From Synechococcaceae cyanobacterium (GTDB lineage Bacteria > Cyanobacteriota > Cyanobacteriia > PCC-6307 > Cyanobiaceae), in contig CANEWU010000005.1 in NCBI GenBank assembly GCA_947442825.1, positions 1 through 44,892 on the forward strand: DNA of 44,892 nt, written 5' to 3'. Positions 29,168-38,663 of the stretch are shown in pieces. Position numbers and translations under genes: made by a program. The notes beneath the pieces are model-generated. The model was not told where the DNA came from, made no database searches, and saw nothing but the letters and a program-made list of their open reading frames with translations. The stretch's first letter is position 1. Each line of letters starts with the position of its first letter.

Positions 29168-31441
29168 ATGCTCTCCACCAACCGCCCCCCAGTCCCCACC
29201 CCCTCGAAGGAGCTCTTCAGCGGCGGATCTTCTCTGCGGGGGGCCCCTGCTGGGATAGCCAGCGAGCGGATGGGTGCGTTGCCCATGGGCCTGCTGTTCA
29301 ATAGCCCGCCGCCCAACAACCCACCGAGCGGCACGGTTGCCATCAGCGGCACACCTACCCAGGGAAGCGAGCTCACCGCCACCAACAGCCTCGAAGATCT
29401 CGATGGCATTCCTGTCGATGGCATCGCCTATCAGTGGTTGGCGAACAACATCGCCATCGCCGGAGCCAGCGGCAGCAGCTACCTGCTCACGCAAGCCGAA
29501 GTGGGTGCCACCATCACTGTCACCGCCTCCTACACAGACATCCTCGGCACCAACGAATCCGTATCCTCCGAGCCCACCGCGGCCGTCGCCAACAGCAACG
29601 ACAATCCAACAGGATCGGTCTGGATCAGCGGCTCGCCGCTGAGGGGACAACTCCTCACTGCCTCCAATAACCTCGCCGATGCCGATGGCATCCCCACCAG
29701 TGGCATTGGTTACCAGTGGGTTGCGAATGGCAACGCGATCAGCGGCGCGACCAGCAGCACCTATCTGCCCACATACGCAGACGCCGGCAACACAATTAGC
29801 GTCATTGCCTCCTACCTGGATTCCTACGGAACCAGCGAACAGGTGGCGTCTGCGCCCACCGATCGCATCCGGGTCGCCGATCTGATCAGCAATGTTCTTG
29901 CGGCCTATCGCGTACCCACTCTCGGACTGGACGGCGACGAGGACATTGACCTCACGGACCTGGATCTCGATATTGTCCGCTTGCTTGACCTTGCCAATGG
30001 CTACACAACTGGCCTGCTGAACGCAGCCTCAGCCATCAGTTTGACAGGCCTCGCAACGGACTTGATCCAGATTCTCGCCGCGAACAACAACATCCAGATT
30101 TCGGGGCTTGGCGATGAAATCATCAACCTCAAAGACACAACCCTCGACGCGTCGACACTGAATATCCTCAAAGCCCATACCAGCAACATCGTAAATGCAT
30201 CGAGCATCAGCAACCTAACCGGCTTCGCCGCCGACCTAACTGCTGCCTATACCGAAGCTCAATTAGGGCAGATCAGCGGTCTTGGCAACGAAACCGTCTT
30301 TCTAGCCAACAGCACGATTGACGCAGCCGAACTCAATCGCCTCAATTCCTTTACCACTGGTGTCATCAATGCCGGGGGGGTCCTCAGCCTGAGGGGCAGC
30401 GCTGCTGAGCTGAATGCCGCATTTGCGGGTGGATCAGCCAAGCAAATCATTGGGCTCGGCAATGAAACCCTTGTGATCACCAACACCAGCCTGGATGCCA
30501 CGACATTAAACGGCCTTAACGCCTCTAGCACCGGAATTATTAACGCAGCAAGCATCACAAGCCTGACAGGCCTTGCCGCGGATCTGAGCAGAATCTTTAC
30601 CGCCGGCATCGCAGGCGAGATCCGGGGCCTTGGCAATGAGTCGGTCAGCCTCACAGACACCACTCTTGCGGCCGCCGGGATCAGTGCTCTCGCTTCGATC
30701 GACAGCCGCACCTCCGGCACCATCGACGTCTCAAGAATAACCAGCCTGAGTGGAACGCTGGATGTGCTGAATTCACTCTTCAACTCCAGCGGCATCCTTG
30801 GCCTTGCCAATCAGAATCTCACCCTCACGAACGCCACCGCATCCATCCTGGCCGTAACCGCATCTACCGCCGCCACGCTCCAGCGTGCAGCCAACAAACA
30901 CCTGTATCGAATCTCCTTCACGGGCAGTAGTGGCGACGACACCTTCAGCGGCTTTGGCCTGGCGGATGTTCTCTCCGGCGGAGACGGCGATGATGTCTTG
31001 AGCGGTGGCGTTGGAGCGGATGCCCTCACCGGTGGCAACGGGGCCGACACCTTGACCGGCGGCGATGGTATCGACAGCTTCCGTTATACCGCTCTTGCTC
31101 AGAGCCTCTTACAAAACCCTGCCAGCAGCCTGGCTGGCCATGATCAGATTACTGATTTCCAGATCGGCGTCGACACCATCGACGGACCCGTCGCCGTAAC
31201 CGCCGCCAATCTCCGTGAACTTGGCAACGTCAGCAGCCTCGATTCTGCGAGCATCGCCGCTGTACTGAGCACGACCAACTTCCTGGCCAGCCGTGCCGCC
31301 TCCTTCACAGTTGGCACCGATGTCGAAACCCGCACCTTCGTGGCCTTAAACAACAATCAGAATGGCTTTCAAGCCAGCCTTGATGCCATTATTGAGATCA
31401 CCGGCTACAGCGGCAACCTCACGGATCTGGCCATTCTTTAG
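29168..31441 (+). CDS. RTX calcium-binding, bluetail-domain-type putative surface/secreted protein
   Basis: Two Ig-like repeats (SGTVAISGTPTQGSELTATNSLEDLDGI... / TGSVWISGSPLRGQLLTASNNLADADGI...), central ~57-aa repeats, RTX nonapeptides GSSGDDTFSGFGLADVLSGGDGDDVLSGGVGADALTGGNGADTLTGGDG, C-term FVALNNNQNGFQASLDAIIEITGYSGNLTDLAIL. Confidence 0.87.
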   Translation: MLSTNRPPVPTPSKELFSGGSSLRGAPAGIASERMGALPMGLLFNSPPPNNPPSGTVAISGTPTQGSELTATNSLEDLDGIPVDGIAYQWLANNIAIAGASGSSYLLTQAEVGATITVTASYTDILGTNESVSSEPTAAVANSNDNPTGSVWISGSPLRGQLLTASNNLADADGIPTSGIGYQWVANGNAISGATSSTYLPTYADAGNTISVIASYLDSYGTSEQVASAPTDRIRVADLISNVLAAYRVPTLGLDGDEDIDLTDLDLDIVRLLDLANGYTTGLLNAASAISLTGLATDLIQILAANNNIQISGLGDEIINLKDTTLDASTLNILKAHTSNIVNASSISNLTGFAADLTAAYTEAQLGQISGLGNETVFLANSTIDAAELNRLNSFTTGVINAGGVLSLRGSAAELNAAFAGGSAKQIIGLGNETLVITNTSLDATTLNGLNASSTGIINAASITSLTGLAADLSRIFTAGIAGEIRGLGNESVSLTDTTLAAAGISALASIDSRTSGTIDVSRITSLSGTLDVLNSLFNSSGILGLANQNLTLTNATASILAVTASTAATLQRAANKHLYRISFTGSSGDDTFSGFGLADVLSGGDGDDVLSGGVGADALTGGNGADTLTGGDGIDSFRYTALAQSLLQNPASSLAGHDQITDFQIGVDTIDGPVAVTAANLRELGNVSSLDSASIAAVLSTTNFLASRAASFTVGTDVETRTFVALNNNQNGFQASLDAIIEITGYSGNLTDLAIL
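29980..30860 (+). repeat. five degenerate ~57-aa protein repeats within the RTX gene
   Basis: Recurring pattern TTG.INA.S.ISLTG.AADL...(I/R)GLGNE.V.LT.T.LDA..LN.L. Confidence 0.8.
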
Positions 31442-31462
31442 CAAACGGCCAACTGCCCGGCC

Positions 31463-32086
31463 TCAGGGCTCCACCCGCTCCGCCAGCGCCCGGCGCGCCA
31501 CCTGGGTCACCAGCACCGTCACCGCCACCGTGGCGGCGATCCCCAGCCACCGCACCGCCCAGGTGAGCGGGTCGGCACGGCCGGTGAGCACATCCCCGAA
31601 GCGGGCCACATCACCGGCGAGGGCACCCAGGCCGCAAAAGAGCACCGTGCCCGGCAGGATGCCCACCAGGCCGATCACGTAGTCGCGCAGGCGCACCTCG
31701 CTCAGGCCGTAGGCGAGGTTGAGCAGGCTGAAGGGGAAGGCGGGCGAGAGGCGGGTGAGCAGCACCAGACGCAGCCCTTCGCGACTCACAGCCTGCTCCA
31801 CGGCCCGCAGCTTCGGGGCAGCGGCCAGGCGCCGCCGGGCCCACTCCCGCAACACGCCGCGCCCGAGCAGGAACACCACTACCGCCCCGAGGCTGGCGCC
31901 CACGAACACCACCAGGCTGCCGAGCCAGGTGCCATAGAGGGCTCCCGCGAGCATCGAGGCCCATACCCCCGGCAGCAACAGCGTGACCCAGAGGGCATAG
32001 AGCGGCACGAAGGCCACGGCCCCGAGGGGGGAGCGCAGGGCCGGCAGCACCCACTCCAGCCAGGACAGGCCAGGGAGTGGGGGCAA
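31463..32086 (-). CDS. TVP38/TMEM64 family (VTT domain) membrane protein
   Basis: VTLLLPGVWASMLAGALYGTWLGSLVVFVGASLGAVVVFLLGR...LVLLTRLSPAFPFSLLNLAYGLSEVRLRDYVIGLVGILPGTVLFCGLG. Confidence 0.88.
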   Translation of the reverse strand: MPPLPGLSWLEWVLPALRSPLGAVAFVPLYALWVTLLLPGVWASMLAGALYGTWLGSLVVFVGASLGAVVVFLLGRGVLREWARRRLAAAPKLRAVEQAVSREGLRLVLLTRLSPAFPFSLLNLAYGLSEVRLRDYVIGLVGILPGTVLFCGLGALAGDVARFGDVLTGRADPLTWAVRWLGIAATVAVTVLVTQVARRALAERVEP

Positions 32087-32174
32087 ACGATCGAGCAGGG
32101 CGAGGGAATCGGGAAGCGAATCCAGAAGGGATGGAACCAGCTGGCGCCACCGTAGGCAGGATCCCCCCTCGGGA

Positions 32175-32843
32175 TCAGCCGCGCAAACGGCCCCGCAGGC
32201 GGCGGCTCCAGCCCAGGGCCACGGCGCCGCCTAGGGCAGGCAGCGGGGCCGGTACCTCGGCGAAGTTGGGCCCGTAGAAGCCGGCGAACGAATCCTCATC
32301 CTGGTCGGGGAACACCAGGGGCACGGCGGATGTGCCAGCACCGCTCAGGGCACGACCGCCCAGCACCACCCCCGCGGCGGTGACCGGATCACTGGCCAGG
32401 GCCACGAACGGATCGAAGCTGGCCCCACCGCTGCCGGGCATCCCGGCGGCGATCACATAGGAACCGGGCGCCAGGGTGGTGGCGGGGATCGAGACCCAGC
32501 GGAAATCGCCGCGCAGGGGGGCGACGGTGCCCGCGGGGATCGAGCCACTCACCAGCTGGGCGCGGCTGTTGGCGTCGAAGATCGCCACCTCGTGGCCGGA
32601 GAGCAGGCCGGGATCCTCGGCGTCGTAGAAGCCGAGGGCACCGACGGTGTAGGGGCGCTCCAGCTGGAAATCCCAGCCGATGCTGCCCGTGAAGACGTCG
32701 TTGCCGCCGATGACGCCAGGGGTAAAGGAAAGCAGGGCGGGGCTGACCGCCACGGCGGCAGCGGGAGCGATGGGCAGGGTGAAGAACAGGGTGGCGCCGA
32801 GGGGCACCACAAGGCGGGGAACCAGGCGAGAGAAGGGGGCCAT
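32175..32843 (-). CDS. DUF4082-like secreted protein with PEP-CTERM-like C-terminal tail
   Basis: Signal peptide MAPFSRLVPRLVVPLGATLFFTLPIAPAAAVA; GWDFQLERPYTVGALGFYDAEDPGLLSGHEVAIFD; C-term VPAPLPALGGAVALGWSRRLRGRLRG. Confidence 0.72.
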   Translation of the reverse strand: MAPFSRLVPRLVVPLGATLFFTLPIAPAAAVAVSPALLSFTPGVIGGNDVFTGSIGWDFQLERPYTVGALGFYDAEDPGLLSGHEVAIFDANSRAQLVSGSIPAGTVAPLRGDFRWVSIPATTLAPGSYVIAAGMPGSGGASFDPFVALASDPVTAAGVVLGGRALSGAGTSAVPLVFPDQDEDSFAGFYGPNFAEVPAPLPALGGAVALGWSRRLRGRLRG

Positions 32844-32844
32844 G

Positions 32845-35800
32845 TCAGAGGGTGGTGGAGTCGAGGAAGAGAAGCTGGCCACCCTCAACGAGGTAGCCGG
32901 AGCCGACGATGTTGCCGCCGCTGAGGCTGTGGGCCTGAACGTTGGCCAGGAACAGCGACCCGGGCGTGGCGCCATAGATGGGGGAGAGATCGAGGATGCC
33001 GGACGACTCCCAGTTGCCGACATCGCTGGGGACGGTGTCGCTCTGGCCGTAGGCGGTGGGCACGGCGGAGCGATCGATCTGGGCCCAGCGGCTGAAGGCG
33101 CCGGTGAGGGGATCCACCTGCCAGATCGAGGCCTCCTGGGCGCCGAAGGATCCGTTGGCGGTGCCGGCGGGCAGGGAGCGATCCTCCTGCAAGTAGATCA
33201 GCCCATCACCCGCCCAAACGACGTTATCGGGGTTGCGGACGCCGTTCTGGCGATCCAGACCGGTGAGGCGGTCGGCGTCGACGAGAACGATCAGCGGTGT
33301 GCTGGCGCCAGAGAGGAGCTGGCCATCGGCGCCAAAGCTGGTGGCCAGGTCCATCACGTAGGTGCCCCCGTAGAGGTCGGAGCCGCTGCCGCCGGTGCTG
33401 CTGAACACCGCCTGGCGGCCGCTGAGCGGATTCACATCGCCGTCCTCGATGCGGGCGAAGGTCATCGCCCCCTGGGCGGTGGCCAGGCCGCGCAGGGCGG
33501 CGGCCGAGCCAAGGGCGGCCACCTCGGTGCCGCTGCCCAGATCCACCCAGCCGCCGCTCACGGGGGTGGAGAGGGGCACGGAGGCGAGGCCGTCGGGGTT
33601 GGGGGCCACCCCGTCGGCTTTCCAGGCGTAGAGGCGGCCGGAGCTGGCGGCGATGCCATTGCGCTCCAGCACATCGGCGCTGCCCGCCACTTTCTGCCCC
33701 ACCCACAGGTAGAGCACGGCGCCCGTCGTGTCGTCGAAGAGCAGCGCCGCCACCGTGTCGGCGTTGCCGGTATCCACCAGGGTGGCCGACTCCCAGCTGC
33801 CCAACCCGAAGGCCGCCACATGGGTAAGGGTGCGGCTGGCCGAATCGAGCACGAAGAAGCGGCCGTTGCTGGTCTCCTCCCCCAGCAGATGAAGGCTGTC
33901 AATGAAGCCGCGGCCGGAGAACTGACCGGCGGGCGCCAGGTTGGCCGAACAGAAGCGATTGATGCCGCCCTTGGCGAAGGCCGGATCGGAGCTCACCACC
34001 CGGTCGTAGGCGAGGCCGCCGGAGAGCACCTTGGGCTGGTAGCCATTGGCGCCGTTGTTGTCGATGTCCTTGGCGACGATGAAGCGGCTGACGCGGGCGC
34101 CAGCCACGGCGGGATTGAGACCCTGGACGTTCATCTGATAGCCGGCCGTCGTGCCGAGCTCGTGGTTGACGAGCAGGGAGAAGGTGTTGTCGCCGTTGTC
34201 GTACACCCCCATGCCATCGAAAATGCCCGGGGGCGCGTACACGCTGCTGCCAGGTTCCAGGCCGTTGGCTGTCTCGCCGACGGTGAGGAGGCTGGTGATC
34301 TTCAGGGTGGGGCCACCGGCCACATCCTTGATCATGGTGGGGGCAAATGTGCCGGCGCCGGCGGCGGCAGGGGAGGAGATGAGGGCCTCGAAATCAAGGA
34401 AATCGAGGGTGTTGGACACCTCATTGGCCACCACCAACTGGGCGCGGCCGGTGGTGCTCTGGCGGGCCTCTACAAACGAGAGCCCCTCGGGCGACAAGCT
34501 GCCCGCAATCACCACGTTGGTGACCCAGCTCGGGGCACTGGGGTTGCTTACCTCAAACACGGTGAGCATGGTGCTGGTGGTGCGCTCCGTGCCCACCACC
34601 GCATAGGTGCGGCCGTTGAAGCGAGCCACCACCACCCCTTCGGGCTCGACACCTTTGTCGTCGCTGCGGCTGTCGTCGTAGACGCGGGCGGCGATCGCCA
34701 GGGTCTGGAGCGTGTTGCCGCTGTCCCAGACCAGCGCACCGTTGTCGGCGTCGAAGAGGCTGATGCTGCGGCTGCCGAAGGCGGTATAGGGCTGGTTGGT
34801 GAGCTCCTTGATGGTTTTGAGCCGCGGGCGCCGCGTTTCGTCGTTGTAGCCGACGTATTCGCGGCCATCGCCCTCATTGGCGGTAATAAAGTAGTCTTTG
34901 CCGCGGAAGGCGTTGCCGCTGGGGTAGATCGTGAACGGGGCGATCGCGTCGGGCATGCGCATGCCGACGTAATTGTTGCCAAGGATCGGCTTGATGCCGC
35001 CATCCTGGTCGGTCACATCCAGCAACTGGGTGCTCAGATCCACCGACCCGAGGGCAAAGATCTTCTCGATCGAGCGGGTGTTGAGGTTGACCTTGGCGAC
35101 GCCGTTGTTCTCCTGCAGGGTGACGTAGGCAAAGTTGCCCAGGATCGCCACAAACTCCGGCTCGATATCGGTGGCCTGGGTGGTGCCTGTCGGGCCGGAG
35201 ATGCGGATGCCGGCAGGCAGGCTGAGGCCGGCGAAACCGAGGTCGGTGTAGGAGAAGGTTTCGGCGCCCACACGGCCCTGAATGTCGATGATGCCGATGG
35301 AGCCCGGTCGATCGATCGAGTAGTTGGCGTTGGGCTCCGCCTCGTTGGCCACCACCAAGCGGGTGCCGCTGCTGTTGAAGGCGATGCTGTCGGGCAGGTA
35401 GCCCACCACCACGTCGCGCAGGAAGGTCAGGGCGCCACTGGCCTGAACGCGGTAAAAGCGCACGATGCCGCGTTCGGCGGTGGTGGCGTAGTTGCTGGGG
35501 GAGAGGGCCACCGCCAGGAGCGATCCGAAGCTGGCCGTCGCCTGCGACACCCACAGCGTGGCGCCCTCGGGAACCACGCTGCCGTAAGCGATACGGGCCT
35601 GCAGCGTCGGGGCCGTGGGGTTGGTGGCGCGCACCGCCTGCAGGGTGGGCCCGCCGCCGGAGGAGAAGACCGTGGCCTGGCCGGCCACCCGCACCACGGT
35701 GGCGATCTCGCTCTGGAAGTTTTCGGTGGGGGGGGTGGTTTGGGGAACCGTGGTGGAGAGATCGATCCGCCCTAGCAGCGGGGAGGTGCGCAGGGCCGGA

Positions 35801-35886
35801 GGCAGCGCCTCGCGGGATGCCCGGCGCACGGCCCCTTTCAGGAGCAGGTCAAGCCAGGCGTTGGCGGCAATGCTGGGGGCGGACAT
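32845..35886 (-). CDS. choice-of-anchor I-like domain fused to a PhoX/DUF839-like region (1013 aa)
   Basis: N-terminal FRGKDYFITANEGDGREY, DDKGVEPEGVVVARFNGRTYAVVGTERTTSTMLTVFEVSNP, NEVSNTLDFLDFE; C-terminal YDNGDNTFSLLVNHELGTT..., PDNVVWAGDGLIYLQEDRS. Confidence 0.82.
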   Translation of the reverse strand: MSAPSIAANAWLDLLLKGAVRRASREALPPALRTSPLLGRIDLSTTVPQTTPPTENFQSEIATVVRVAGQATVFSSGGGPTLQAVRATNPTAPTLQARIAYGSVVPEGATLWVSQATASFGSLLAVALSPSNYATTAERGIVRFYRVQASGALTFLRDVVVGYLPDSIAFNSSGTRLVVANEAEPNANYSIDRPGSIGIIDIQGRVGAETFSYTDLGFAGLSLPAGIRISGPTGTTQATDIEPEFVAILGNFAYVTLQENNGVAKVNLNTRSIEKIFALGSVDLSTQLLDVTDQDGGIKPILGNNYVGMRMPDAIAPFTIYPSGNAFRGKDYFITANEGDGREYVGYNDETRRPRLKTIKELTNQPYTAFGSRSISLFDADNGALVWDSGNTLQTLAIAARVYDDSRSDDKGVEPEGVVVARFNGRTYAVVGTERTTSTMLTVFEVSNPSAPSWVTNVVIAGSLSPEGLSFVEARQSTTGRAQLVVANEVSNTLDFLDFEALISSPAAAGAGTFAPTMIKDVAGGPTLKITSLLTVGETANGLEPGSSVYAPPGIFDGMGVYDNGDNTFSLLVNHELGTTAGYQMNVQGLNPAVAGARVSRFIVAKDIDNNGANGYQPKVLSGGLAYDRVVSSDPAFAKGGINRFCSANLAPAGQFSGRGFIDSLHLLGEETSNGRFFVLDSASRTLTHVAAFGLGSWESATLVDTGNADTVAALLFDDTTGAVLYLWVGQKVAGSADVLERNGIAASSGRLYAWKADGVAPNPDGLASVPLSTPVSGGWVDLGSGTEVAALGSAAALRGLATAQGAMTFARIEDGDVNPLSGRQAVFSSTGGSGSDLYGGTYVMDLATSFGADGQLLSGASTPLIVLVDADRLTGLDRQNGVRNPDNVVWAGDGLIYLQEDRSLPAGTANGSFGAQEASIWQVDPLTGAFSRWAQIDRSAVPTAYGQSDTVPSDVGNWESSGILDLSPIYGATPGSLFLANVQAHSLSGGNIVGSGYLVEGGQLLFLDSTTL

Positions 35887-36117
35887 CGAGGCAGGCCGTC
35901 AGACCCTAAAACCCTTGCAAGCCGCGGGAGCGGCAAGGTTAAGGAGAGGTGAATGGTCGTTTAAGCCCTGGGGCCTGCGGCTGGGAAGGGCGACGCCGGC
36001 CCCAGGGGAATGGAACGGGGGCAGGGCAAAAACGGGGCGAGAGCGAAGCCTGGGTGAATCAAAAACAAAGCGGGAGAGAAAAGGGCATGAAGCAGAGCCC
36101 AATAACTGGGAACATCC

Positions 36118-37392
36118 ATGCGCTTTTTGTTCAAATCCGATACCGTGAAAGGCTCACCGGCCTCCATTCCCCTAAGCCCCCGCCCGCAGGGATCCATGCC
36201 ATCCTCCGCGCCCCCCCGCCGCGCCGGTCCCCGGCCCGCCGCCACGGCAGAAGGAGCGCCGCGGAGCTTTCGCGGCGCCGGCAACGCGCTGATCGTGGGG
36301 GGCGGCATCGCCGGCCTGGCCACCGCGATCAGCTTGAGCCGTCTGGGCTGGCACTGCACGATCCTGGAGCGGGACCCGCACCGGCACCAGATGGGCCAGG
36401 GCCTGCTGCTGCCAGTGGCGGGGCGGCGCTCGCTGGAGCGGCTGAAGCTGGTGGGCATCGAGACGGCCAGCAGCCCGGTGGAGAGTTTCGCGCTCCATAA
36501 GCGCGACGGGTCGCCGCTGCGCCACTTTTCAATTCCGGGCTCCCTGGGCCTGTTGCGGCGCGACCTGGTGGAGCTGTTGCAAAAAGCCCTGCCGACCTCG
36601 GTGCGGCGGGAGACCGGCCAGGTAAAGCACCTGGAGCCCGACGGGGCCGGCGGCTTCCAGGCGGTGGATACCCAGGGATGGCGCCGGCGGGCCGACCTGA
36701 TCGTGGCGGCGGATGGCGTGCACTCCGCCTGCCGCGGCGCGCTATTTCCGAAGGCGTGCCTTACGCCGGAGCGGGTCACCGAGCTGGTGCTGTCGTTGGT
36801 CGATCCGGCGCTGGTCCAGGAGCTGGCGGGCAGCTGCCGCAAGTTCCATGACCCAACCTCCGGGGTGGCCCTGGGCCTGCTGCCCTGCCGGAACGATCTG
36901 CTGGTGGCCTACGCCCAGTTCGCCACCGCCCGCCATCCCGCCCCGGAGCAGGAGGGGGAGGTGCTCCCCTTCCTGCGGCGCCTTTTCGGCGGCTGGAATC
37001 CCTTGCTGGAGCAGCTGCTGGAGGGACTGAAGCCAGAGACCAGCCACGTGTGGCACACCACCGATCTCGACCCCCTGCCCCACCTGCACCGGAGCAACGT
37101 GGTGTTGGTGGGGGATAGCGCCCATCCGATGCTTCCCTTCACCAGCCAGGGCTCGGCGGCGGCCCTGGAGGATGCGCTCTGCCTGGCGGAAGAGCTGGGG
37201 GGGGCGCAGGGGAGCTCCGGGCACGAGCTGGGCCGCGCCCTGGCGGCCTACAGCCGGCGGCGACGGATGGAGCTGCTGCCGCTGCTGCAGGAGGGCCGGG
37301 CCCTGCGCCACCAATTCCTCGACCCGGAGGCGGCGACCCGGCCGGTGGCGCCGCTGGCGGGCTTCCTGCCCACGCCGTCGGCGGAGCAATGA
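36118..37392 (+). CDS. FAD-dependent monooxygenase/oxidoreductase
   Basis: ALIVGGGIAGLATAISLSRLGWHCTILERDP and VVLVGDSAHPMLPFTSQGSAAALEDALCLAEEL. Confidence 0.9.
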   Translation: MRFLFKSDTVKGSPASIPLSPRPQGSMPSSAPPRRAGPRPAATAEGAPRSFRGAGNALIVGGGIAGLATAISLSRLGWHCTILERDPHRHQMGQGLLLPVAGRRSLERLKLVGIETASSPVESFALHKRDGSPLRHFSIPGSLGLLRRDLVELLQKALPTSVRRETGQVKHLEPDGAGGFQAVDTQGWRRRADLIVAADGVHSACRGALFPKACLTPERVTELVLSLVDPALVQELAGSCRKFHDPTSGVALGLLPCRNDLLVAYAQFATARHPAPEQEGEVLPFLRRLFGGWNPLLEQLLEGLKPETSHVWHTTDLDPLPHLHRSNVVLVGDSAHPMLPFTSQGSAAALEDALCLAEELGGAQGSSGHELGRALAAYSRRRRMELLPLLQEGRALRHQFLDPEAATRPVAPLAGFLPTPSAEQ

Positions 37393-38624
37393 GCGGGGCG
37401 GGGGGCAAGCCCGGACGCGAAGACGATCCCTTCGCCGACGACCAGGTGCCGCTGGCGGCGTTGCGGCGCCAGGCCTTCCACCTGCGCTGGGCCAGCCAGC
37501 CAGACGACGTGATCCCGCTGACGGCGGCCGATCCGGATTTCGCGGTGGCGCCGGTGGTGCGGGAGGCGATCGCCCGCCAGGCCGCCGAGGGGTTGTTTTG
37601 CTATGGGCCGGCGGAGGGGCTGCCCGGGTTCCGCGAGGCCTGCGCGCGGTTCAGCGCGGAGCGGCGGGGGGTGGGGTGCGCTCCGGAGCGGGTGCTGGCG
37701 GTGGATGGGGCGGCGGCGGGTCTGCGGCACGTCTGCCGCCTGCTGCTGCAGCCGGGCGACGAGGCGATTGTGTTCGACCCAGTGGATTTCCTCTTCGCGG
37801 CGGCGGTGGAGGCGGCCGGCGGGGTGGTGCGACGGCTGCCGGTGGATCCGCTAAGCGGTGCGCTGGCGCTGGATCGTCTGGAGTCGCTGGTGACGCCCCG
37901 CACGCGGCTGCTGGGCGTGTGCAACCCGCTCAATCCGGTGGGCCGGGTGCTGCGGGAGCCGGAGCTGGTGGCCCTGGCGGCCTTCGCCGAGCGGCACAAC
38001 CTGGCGATCCTCAACGACGAGGTGTGGGCCGACATCGTGTTTGCGCCGCACCAATTCCGCAGCCTGGCGGCGCTGGATCCGGCGGTGGCGGCTCGCTGCT
38101 GGACCGTGCAAGGCTTCTCGAAGAACTACGGCCTGGCGGGATTGCGGGTGGGCTGCGTGGTGGCGCCCGATGCGGCCGGCTGCACCGCCCTGGCCCAGGC
38201 AGCCCTGGCCGACACCACGATGAGCGGTGTCGCCACCCTGTCGCAGATCGCAGCGGTGGCGGCCCTGGAGGGGGCCGACGCCTGGCTGGCGGCCTGGCTG
38301 GCGCACCTGGGGCGCCAGCGGGAGCGGGCGGTGGCGGCCCTCACAGCCATGCCCGGTGTGGAGCTGTTGCCCCCGGAGGGCACCTACACCCTGTTCCCAC
38401 GGGTGGAGCACCACGGCCTCACACCGGAAGCCCTGGTGGAGCGCCTGCGCGACCGCCAGCGAGTGGCCGTGGTGCCCGGGGCGCCCCGCTGTTTCGGCCC
38501 TGGGGCTGCAGGCCATTTGCGGCTGGTGTTCAGCACGTCCGAGGGGATCCTGGGGGAGGGCCTGGCGCGGCTGGAGCGGGGGCTGGTGGAGCTGGCGGGG
38601 GAGGGGGGGGAAGCGGACGGTTAG
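37389..38624 (+). CDS. PLP-dependent aminotransferase class I/II
   Basis: CNPLNPVGRVL, ILNDEVWADIVF, VQGFSKNYGLAGLRVG (Schiff-base Lys); start overlaps the upstream stop. Confidence 0.9.
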   Translation: MSGAGGKPGREDDPFADDQVPLAALRRQAFHLRWASQPDDVIPLTAADPDFAVAPVVREAIARQAAEGLFCYGPAEGLPGFREACARFSAERRGVGCAPERVLAVDGAAAGLRHVCRLLLQPGDEAIVFDPVDFLFAAAVEAAGGVVRRLPVDPLSGALALDRLESLVTPRTRLLGVCNPLNPVGRVLREPELVALAAFAERHNLAILNDEVWADIVFAPHQFRSLAALDPAVAARCWTVQGFSKNYGLAGLRVGCVVAPDAAGCTALAQAALADTTMSGVATLSQIAAVAALEGADAWLAAWLAHLGRQRERAVAALTAMPGVELLPPEGTYTLFPRVEHHGLTPEALVERLRDRQRVAVVPGAPRCFGPGAAGHLRLVFSTSEGILGEGLARLERGLVELAGEGGEADG

Positions 38625-38663
38625 GGAGAACGCTTCTCGAACGGGGCGTCTGGCCACAAACCG

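Noticed and set aside
32680-35775. 1031-aa open frame on the plus strand antisense to the PhoX-like gene
   Set aside because: Composition (Gly/Ala/His/Val-rich, no recognisable domain) is that of an antisense shadow of a GC-rich gene; the minus-strand frame has clear domain motifs.
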